Source: Anastatus disparis
Taxonomy: Eukaryota > Arthropoda > Insecta > Hymenoptera > Eupelmidae
Reading direction: 5' to 3'
Assembly (NCBI GenBank): GCA_017163975.1
Contig: JAFFSR010000246.1
Coordinates: forward strand, 665,501-729,500
DNA length: 64,000 nt
The stretch's first letter is position 1. Every line of letters starts with the position of its first letter. This document shows positions 56,920 to 64,000 of the stretch, in pieces. Position numbers and translations under genes: made by a program. The notes under the pieces are model-generated. The model had not been told where the DNA came from. It did not search any database and saw only the letters and a list, made by a program, of their open reading frames with translations.

Positions 56920-59834
56920 CCTCCCCACCCATTAAAGAACGCGCGAGTTAAATGAGAGCGTTCGGAAACAAAAATCTCTTTTACTGATTTACTAATTATG
57001 CTCTTTCTCTGTATTTTTCTAAACTTGGAATGTGGTAGCCCAGTTGGCCGCTTCTTGGTACAATGTATATTTATTATTATATATTTTTTTTTTATTTCTT
57101 TACACTCAATATTTGATTCTTTTGCATCATAATTTTTTTATGCTCTTTTTATTTTTTTTCTTTTTTTTTTTTTACTTTAAGGCCCATAATATATCTTGAC
57201 CTTTTATTAAATTATTTTTATCATACTAGTTTACATGCAATTTCTACTTGTTTACTATTTTTTTATTCTATGCACTCAATATTATAATTTGATTATATGT
57301 TTTTCTTGTATAATAATAATTTTTTTATATATTTTTTTTTCTTTTTTCTTTTTCTTCTAAGGTCCATAATATAATTTGACCTTCTATCAAATTTCTTTTA
57401 ACATACTCGTTTACATACAAGTTCTACTTGTTTACTACTTTTATTCTATGCACTCAATATTATAATTTGATTATATATTTTTCTTATATAATAATAATTT
57501 TTTTTATATATTTCTTTTTGTTTTTCTTTTTTTTTTCCTAAGGTCCATAATATAATTTGACCTTCTATCAAATTTCTTTTAAAATACTAGTTTACATGCG
57601 ATTATTACTCTTTATTTTCTTTCCTTCTCTTTGTTCTATTCGTTCGTCCGGTGTTTACATATTTTTCATTCCGCTCGTAAAATGTTAACACTTAAAGTCT
57701 TTGTTTACTACATGTGTTAGAAATGTTTTACAATTAAGTCAAAAACACAAGTTATGAGTGCATTGATTGCTTGCCTAAAAAAAAATTTTCTTGTCTTTTT
57801 TAACTACATTGTCAAACAATAATGACGCTTGCAAGTGGATGGAAAAGAAAAAAAAATTTTTATGTAGAAATGCGTTTTAACTTTTCTCTTATTAAACTTC
57901 TCTTAAAAGCGTCATTATTCTTTCACGTCTATATTTCGGTTACATTTTTCGTATACTTCTACGCTTTTAGTCAAGTTTACGGGTTTTTTTCTTCTTTTTT
58001 TATATCAATCTGCCATGCTGGCGTCATTTTCATATCTTTATACAGTTGCCAGTATTTTTAATTTTACCACCAGATTAGTGTTACTATGTTTCTTAAATCT
58101 AATTTCCTTCTTTTTCCTTATGTTTAACTTACATATTTTTATGGTATAATAATAATAATGTTAGATTATGTAAATTAAATCAATAATATTTTCTTATTAC
58201 CTGCATATATACTCAATCGTGGTTTTTCTTATAGCACATCACAGTCTATAAGAATAACAAACAAGCAAAAAAAAATTTTCTTTTTTATTATTATTATTCC
58301 ATTTCCATCTTATTTTATTTTAAAACTACAGCAGTTTATACTATAAGGAGATGCACCCAGCTTCCATACTGTAAATAAAAATTCCCCTTTAAATTCTCCT
58401 TTACCCTTTTATACAATGGTATCATTCTCAATGCAACTTTATATTAACGTTATAATGACATCACTTTTTTTTTATGAACAGTTTGGAAGCCAGTTTCCTA
58501 TTTTACATAAATTTTTAATCTTATTTGTTTACCATGCAATTGGTGCGTGACATCTCGAAAATATTTTTTTATTTATCATTATTTTTAGTCACAAAACCTT
58601 TTTGCACTTTTGTTTCCCTTTACATACATTTTGCAGGACACGTTGTCTGTTTTGGTTTTAATCGTTTTCATGCTGTAACAACGATGTTTAATTTTATATT
58701 CTTAAAATTTAATAAGTAAATTTTATTTTAAATCTATACAAAAAAAAAATTGTTTCTTAAGTTGATTAAGCAACGAGCTGTATCTTTATTTCTCTTGACC
58801 AGCTTGTTGTTAATCTTACAAGTCCTCTTTAATTTATTTTAATCTTTTAATTATTTCTGGTTCCTACTTTCTCTTTTTTTTTGAAATTTCCTCTTTTCTC
58901 TTATTATGGTTCCTTCCTTGGGAACATTTTATTTATTGACCCTCTCCTCTCCTGTATGGCATAAAGTAAGAATATTAACATAAAATTATACTAAAATATA
59001 ATATTATTATCTCTCTGCGTATCTATGTTATGGTTAAATAATAATAATAATTGATTTTAAAGCTTAAAATGAGAATACTCCCTTTCTATTTTAATATTTT
59101 TCTGTTTTTCTTATCAACAGCAAAATGTAATCATTTATTATTATTTCCCTTCTCTCCTTTTTTTACGTTTGTCGTTAATCTACAAATCATTTTAAATTTC
59201 TGTTTATTCTGAATTGTATTTTTTTTTTTTTTTTTTTTTTCATACTCCTTTTACTTATTTTAATTATGTAGGTTTCTTTGATTTTACTTCCCATATCTTT
59301 TACATGCATCTCTGTTTTCGTTTTTGTTGTTACCGCGCTACTATGCGGTTCTTTGACTTATCTTTTTAATGTTTATGTTTGTATACATATATAGATCTGT
59401 CTTCATTCATACTCAGTAAGTCATTATCGTTGGCTTTTTGCTACCGTATACGTTTTCTTTTTATACTTCAACCTGAATAAAATTAAACAATTTTATTCCC
59501 TTCCCCCCCTTGAAAAAAGAGTACAATTTTTTTGAAATTTGCTAATTACTTAAATTTGTATAGAGAGTCTTTCTTTCCATCTCAAAAAAAAAAATGAGGA
59601 AGTATATGTGCCGGTTTACTTTTATCTTCGAAAGACTTGACTATTTTGGGTTATCATTTGTAATAAATTTCTTCATTTATACGTCCCTAACTTCGTTTAA
59701 TCCTCACTATATCTTTTTTTACTTCTACTTTCGGATTCTATCCTTTAGTATTTAAGTCGCGTGTGCTCTCGTTTTTTTCTATAGTTACATTTTTGCTACC
59801 GATCCATCCCGATTGAACCTCGATTTCCGTCGTC
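56920..59834 (-). repeat. A-rich (minus strand) non-coding region with ~180-bp tandem units
   Basis: From 57100 to 57610 a unit beginning AAGGYCCATAATATAATTTG and containing TTTACATGCAATTTCTACTT and CACTCAATATTATAATTTG is repeated about three times (starts at 57178, 57359, 57539). The rest is T-rich on the plus strand, with repeated A8-10T4-7 blocks. Short plus-strand frames at 56441-58719 show only low-complexity hydrophobic residues and are not supported as genes. Confidence 0.55.
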
Positions 59835-60389
59835 ATGGCTCGACCTAGGGTAAGTATTTCGTTTCTGTATTTTCTTCCTTTCTTTATTTCTTTCTCGCTT
59901 TTTTATTTCTTTATCCGTATTTTGAAGAGAAAAAAAAAATTTTTGTAGGGACAATTATTTTCTTTTTTTCTCGGTCGTGCCACCGGAGTGCCGTCCCGTG
60001 TTCAAGACGTGGAAACGAGCGTAAGTTTTACTTTGTTTCTATGTGTTTGTTCTTCTTAGATCTTTTTTATGTTCTTTTTTTCTTATTTGTTTATTCTGTT
60101 TCTTTTTCTCTAGACTGCTGACCTCCCCGTTTCAAGCCTGGAGTCGCTTGTGATCTCACTTCACCATCGTCTTGATGATATAATGCTGGTGATGGAGACA
60201 GCCTTTCTTGACTTGCAGGCCGAATTGGATGTTGTTTTTCGTCTCTTTCGAACACATCCTGTTTTAGCCACGCTATTGGTTACGGATCCTGTTCCTGAGC
60301 CTCGTACTAGCAGGAATATTCCTCCAACGGAGCCCTCATTTGTTGACCTTACGGACGATGGCGATGATGACAGCATCACTTTGGATTGA
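59835..60389 (+). CDS. Three-exon gene antisense to the envelope element; SIM-bearing acidic tail
   Basis: Exon 1 59835-59849 (MARPR), intron 59850-59948 (GTAAGT...TTTTGTAG), exon 2 59949-60020 (24 codons), intron 60021-60113 (GTAAGT...TTTCTCTAG), exon 3 60114-60389 (91 codons and stop). Every junction is phase 0, giving 120 residues. The N-terminus is basic (GRATGVPSRVQ), the middle predicts amphipathic helices (LVISLHHRLDDIM, TAFLDLQAELDVVF) and the C-terminus FVDLTDDGDDDSITLD matches the SUMO-interacting pattern of a hydrophobic core plus acidic run. A TATA-like TATTTAAG (59749) precedes and AATAAA (about 60566) follows. I do not recognise the family. It lies inside, and opposite to, the retroelement; a transcription-modulating role is only a guess. 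Confidence 0.6.
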
Positions 60390-61011
60390 CGGGTTTCAGT
60401 GTATGTGTATCAGTGTGATTCCGTGTTTGTGTTGTTATTACGATGTGTTATTTTATATTTCATTGTGTTGTTTTTTTTGTTTTCTTCTCTTTTTTTTTGC
60501 GCGTGAATTGTAAATGTGAAAGGCGAGAAAGGGGAAGAAAAAAAGAAAAAAAAATTTTTGTATATAATAAATACAAGGTATTTGTGTTGTGCATATATTA
60601 TTTTATTTATTTATTATTTTTGCTTTGACTTATCCCTGTGTTTCCTCTCATTGGTAATTTTGTTTCCTCTATTTATTTATCTATTTTGCATTTATTTGTT
60701 TATATTCCTTAAAGAAAAGACTTTAACTTGAATCTATTAATATAACTATAAGTTATTGAAGTGCACTCTTACAATTTAATTTATTTTCTGTAACCATTAT
60801 AATTTGAATATGTTTTATTTTCTTTTTATTTATTTACAATGTGTCACTTTAATTTCTTTTCTTTTTATAATGTGTGATTTAAAAAATGATTTGTTTTCTT
60901 ATATCCCCAGTGCTGTTATCTGCATTATTAAACTACAATATTTTAATTGAATTGTTTTCTTAAATAAATTGAATGAACATCGGACTAAGGTTTTCATAAA
61001 AAAAAATTTTA

Positions 61012-61042
<31 letters not shown>

Positions 61043-61226
61043 ACAGTACATGACCTAGTTTTCTTGTTTCCTCTCGCTTACTTTTTTATCAGCTTTATTA
61101 TTTATTTTCTTTAATAAAAAAAATTTTTTTCCCTTCTTGTGTATTCTTTTGACGTTCTTAGGTTATTTACTTTCTTATTTGGTCTTCTTTCGCTTGTAAT
61201 GTCTCCTCTTTCTTTCTTTCTATTTC
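60390..61226. other. T-rich spacer inside the element
   Basis: Contains the poly(A) signal of the plus-strand gene and poly(A)/poly(T) tracts; no gene supported. Confidence 0.5.
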
Positions 61227-62108
61227 TTATCCTTCTTGCTTTACTATTTCGATTATCAACTCTTCTCCCTCTACTTCTTGTTTTCTCTCTGTGTTTCTCA
61301 GTTCGTCCTCCAAGGTTTGTAGTATTCCTAAAATCTCGTCATCTGTCCACAAGTAACTATTTCTCTTCATATTTTCTATCTCATTTCTTTTTCGTTCTTC
61401 GGCTTGCATTTGTCTATAGCACTCACACTCGTTCTCTATGTCTCGAAATATGTGCTCTACTGCTTCTTCTTGTGTTACGTTATTCTTGAACCCTATAATT
61501 TTCATCTCGTTTTCTTTAATTGTTCTCTGTTGGTTTGGCAATGACTCGACATTTTCCTCTCTTGCTTCCCGCTCCTTTTCTATTTCCTCTAAGTCTTGTA
61601 GAACTTGAGCATATAAATCTTCTTCTGCTTCATATTGTTGTTCTTGATTTTTACTTGCTCCTTTTACTCCTTCATATTGGCTTTCTTGTTTTCCTACAAT
61701 TTCCGATTTTTCTCCTTTTTCTTGTATCTCCATTGTTTTGTTTCTAAACGCTTTCCTTAATGGTATTTCTCGAGTTCTAAATATACTGCTTGTCTTTTCT
61801 TTTTTTCTCTTTACGTCCTTATTTGTTATTATCTTTGTAATTTGTATGGATACAAGCTCCTCTTTACCAACATACATTTGTTTCCACCTCCGATTTGCGG
61901 TTTTCTGCTCTCTCCTTGATAATTTCGTAACGAGACTATTTTTTTTACATTCTGGACACTTCTTTTCCCCATTTTCTTTACCGGTTAGATTCATATATGC
62001 AATTCCTTGAATGTAGTCTTCTCCCGGTTTAGTTACTATGCATTTTCGACATCCAAGTTGCCCACTTTCTCTATTTTGATAAATGATTTGTTTGTGTTTG
62101 AAGGTCAT
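61227..62108 (-). CDS. Accessory protein with zinc ribbon and coiled coil, unknown function
   Basis: An intact 293-codon frame on the same strand as, and 465 bases downstream of, the envelope. The N-terminal ~55 residues hold two Cys pairs (GCRKC near residue 19 and KKCPECKK near 50), a zinc ribbon-like arrangement. A basic stretch follows, then a long Glu/Lys/Gln-rich helical, coiled-coil-prone half (AEEDLYAQVLQDLEEIEKER, ENECECYRQMQAEERKR). No signal peptide or membrane segment. The frame's length in AT-rich DNA and its domain-like make-up argue for a real gene. I know no family; position suggests an accessory gene of the element. Confidence 0.6.
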   Translation of the reverse strand: MTFKHKQIIYQNRESGQLGCRKCIVTKPGEDYIQGIAYMNLTGKENGEKKCPECKKNSLVTKLSRREQKTANRRWKQMYVGKEELVSIQITKIITNKDVKRKKEKTSSIFRTREIPLRKAFRNKTMEIQEKGEKSEIVGKQESQYEGVKGASKNQEQQYEAEEDLYAQVLQDLEEIEKEREAREENVESLPNQQRTIKENEMKIIGFKNNVTQEEAVEHIFRDIENECECYRQMQAEERKRNEIENMKRNSYLWTDDEILGILQTLEDELRNTERKQEVEGEELIIEIVKQEG

Positions 62109-62573
62109 CTTGTTGTTTCAATAGTTTCTTCGTTTGATCTTTCTTCCTTCTTTCCTTTCTTTTTTTTACTTTTTCCTCCCTTTTTGCTAAAATTTTTTTT
62201 TTTCTTCGTAAACGCCCTTTTTTTGTTCTTTTGAAAATCCTGGAACTTGATAGAGAGAAAAGAAAATTTTGTCAGTTTTCTGATTGTTTCTTCTATTATT
62301 TATTTGTTTATTTTTATTTCTTTTACTATTTTTATTACCCTTTTTAATTTATACCTTCTTCTTTTATTCTTTTCCTTTCTATATTTGTTTTATAGCTTTT
62401 ATCTTTATTATTATTCTTGTGTTTGTTTCTGTTTACATTTATTATATTATTATCATTATGTTTTTATTTTTTTTAAAAAAAAGAAAGAAAAAAAAAATTT
62501 TTTTGCCCGTAACTATTGATAGGCTCCCGGTTTCTCGTCATATATATGGTCTAAAAAAAAAATTTTTTTCCTT

Positions 62574-64000
62574 TTATACCGAGTCCCTTTTTCTGCTTAT
62601 ATTTGTTTTTGTGTGTGTTGATTCTCCTTCCCCCGCTACACTATCATATATACGTTCCTCCTCATTTTTTTCTCTTCCCTTTTCGTTGTTTTCAGTTTCT
62701 TTCTTTTCCCTGTTTTGCCCTAGATGTAATAACAATTGTGTAACTGAGTTCCATACTGCTCCCAACAAGTGTATTGAAAACCCATATAAGCTATATATCG
62801 CATATCCGTGTATTACCGTATCAATCAATAATTTTATTAGGCGTCCTAACATAAATATTCCAATTATGCCTGCACTTGCCGTCCGAAAGGTTAAAAAGTT
62901 TCCCCAAATTCGTTCCCATGTAGATCTTGCTAACATTTCTAGGGTTTCCTTATCGAAGAAATTACTTAGTGTTATTCCCTGCTTATCTATCTTCCTACCG
63001 CTCATTCCTAAAGCCACGTTATTCAATACCGTTGGTTTTTCTATTGGAAATAGTATCATGTCTCTTAGCCGATTTATATCTTTTTCCCCATATATTCCTC
63101 CCATCGCTAAATTTTCCGGACTTAAATATGTCCATGTTGGTTTTGTTTGTGGTTTTAAGATTTCGGGAGTCTCGTCGCGCCAAATCGATGGTAAGAATCT
63201 ATACCATGTCGCACCTAGTTTATACATTACCGGCATTCGCGTATCGCAGGGGACTTCTTGCCCTTTTCTTACTAATATCCGTGAACGAGGAGATAAAAAT
63301 AATTCTTCCTGACCTCTAAACACTGGTAGTTGCTCATAGCATCTTGTTGTATTTCTATGTTGAACTTCTACCGCTAGACACTTTAATAAGTGTACTACCT
63401 CTCCTGCCACGACCGCCATGTACCCTTGTGCTTCCATTAATCGAAGGCCGAATTCTTCCGGCGCTATTGTGGCTATTGACAACGCGTTCCTGAGGACCTT
63501 TCTTTCTAATTCGCATTTTTGAAAAATTATGTTATAATACATTTCTTGAATTTGCCCGCGTATATATTTTTCTACATATAAAAATTTCGAATTAATATAA
63601 GCAAACACGTCTAAATTCTCGGTGGCGGTGGGACCACGCTTTATGAAACTACTGTTTCGCGCTTCTTCCAAAATAAATAACTTAGGATGTTCTGTCCGTG
63701 CGATGGTATATCCACATATGTGCACTTCTCCTGTTCTCAATAGTGCAAAAATAATCTCTTCTGCTTCTACTGTATACATCGCCCGCGTCTGTCTTTCTTC
63801 GTACACTTTATTTATTGTACCTTCGTATAATACGGAATATTTTTGCTCACCGCATGGTCCTTCTGGTATCAAATTCCAGAATGCTTGTCCTGCATCAAAA
63901 TCTGTACAGGTCATATCAGTTAGTATGCATCTTGCACCTGATCTTAATATTACTTTATTTCCTTCTAAATTCACTGCTGCCCAGTAATCTTGTATTGATA
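62574..64000 (-). CDS. env: Chuvirus-type envelope glycoprotein, partial
   Basis: Open from the window edge to a stop at 62574; the N-terminus with any signal peptide lies beyond 64000, since the frame stays open upstream of the first possible start at 63974. Landmarks include RSGARCILTDMTCTDFDAGQ, PEEFGLRLMEAQGYMAVVAG with VVHLLKC, TPTWTYLSPENLAMGGIYG and an MILFPIEKPTVLNNVALG segment. Two hydrophobic spans about 365-420 codons from 63974 would anchor it in the membrane, followed by a ~50-residue charged tail. From memory this pattern belongs to glycoproteins of chuviruses, known to be endogenised in arthropods and captured by LTR elements. No stop or frameshift is seen in this part. Confidence 0.8.
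   Translation of the reverse strand, partial: SIQDYWAAVNLEGNKVILRSGARCILTDMTCTDFDAGQAFWNLIPEGPCGEQKYSVLYEGTINKVYEERQTRAMYTVEAEEIIFALLRTGEVHICGYTIARTEHPKLFILEEARNSSFIKRGPTATENLDVFAYINSKFLYVEKYIRGQIQEMYYNIIFQKCELERKVLRNALSIATIAPEEFGLRLMEAQGYMAVVAGEVVHLLKCLAVEVQHRNTTRCYEQLPVFRGQEELFLSPRSRILVRKGQEVPCDTRMPVMYKLGATWYRFLPSIWRDETPEILKPQTKPTWTYLSPENLAMGGIYGEKDINRLRDMILFPIEKPTVLNNVALGMSGRKIDKQGITLSNFFDKETLEMLARSTWERIWGNFLTFRTASAGIIGIFMLGRLIKLLIDTVIHGYAIYSLYGFSIHLLGAVWNSVTQLLLHLGQNREKKETENNEKGREKNEEERIYDSVAGEGESTHTKTNISRKRDSV

Noticed and set aside
56441..58719. Several plus-strand hydrophobic frames
   Set aside because: T-rich low complexity; they are opposite the A-rich strand of an LTR element.
61139..62519. 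Plus-strand frames over the accessory gene and its flank
   Set aside because: Shadows of the 293-codon minus-strand gene or poly-T tracts.
62284..63312. 342-codon plus-strand frame
   Set aside because: Opposite the envelope gene, whose minus-strand frame shows recognisable conserved segments; the plus frame is Phe/Leu/Ser low complexity.

Overview
The window is AT-rich eukaryotic DNA that looks like a repeat-dense intergenic or heterochromatic stretch of an arthropod genome, most likely an insect. The grounds are Ty3/gypsy, Ty1/copia and DIRS-type retroelements, a Polinton/Maverick-type protein-primed DNA polymerase B relic, a chuvirus-type envelope gene in an LTR-element setting, spliceosomal introns (GT..AG), tRNA- and 5S-derived short repeats and many foldback elements. 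I could not recognise any conserved single-copy host gene. Nearly every protein-coding segment belongs to a mobile element. Species-level assignment is not possible from what I can see.

Layout. 0-4.3 kb: two tRNA-like repeat units, a non-autonomous element, a cluster of GC-rich hairpins and a foldback. 4.3-9.2 kb: a decayed Ty3/gypsy element (gag, protease, RT, RNase H, integrase ends) whose integrase core has been replaced by one arm of a small TTAA-flanked foldback; a second double zinc-knuckle module follows. 9.8-12.1 kb: an LTR-like block and a foldback built of GAGATCTC-type repeats. 12.5-21.4 kb: a diverged array of ~240-bp tandem units interrupted by a complete copia element (13092-18806, 5-bp target duplication, ~340-bp LTRs). 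21.4-25.3 kb: a minus-strand DIRS-type relic split by a foldback element, itself split by a second foldback. 25.3-32 kb: tandem repeats, a 5S/tRNA-like short repeat and two TTAA-flanked foldbacks. 32-37.7 kb: a Polinton-like block with two small spliced or broken genes, a divergently placed two-exon gene and a broken DNA polymerase B.

40.25-54.2 kb is a four-layer nest. A foldback element whose arms are 28-bp tandem units (target duplication AAAT) holds a minus-strand copia element with LTRs I read as identical (target duplication TGTTT). That copia in turn holds a 5.26-kb DNA transposon in a TTAA site and a 311-bp TA-site MITE. The DNA transposon is the best candidate for something new: a multi-exon gene joining a DDE (Mutator/Kolobok-type) transposase to a C-terminal DEDDh 3'-5' exonuclease, with all expected acidic residues of both domains visible.

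55.3 kb to the window edge is the 3' part of a minus-strand LTR element: a candidate long terminal repeat with polypurine tract, a zinc-ribbon/coiled-coil accessory reading frame and a chuvirus-type envelope glycoprotein that runs off the window. On the opposite strand, inside this element, is a three-exon gene (59835-60389) whose exons all join in phase 0. It encodes a 120-residue protein ending in an acidic SUMO-interacting-type motif, so it is a candidate antisense gene of the retroelement.
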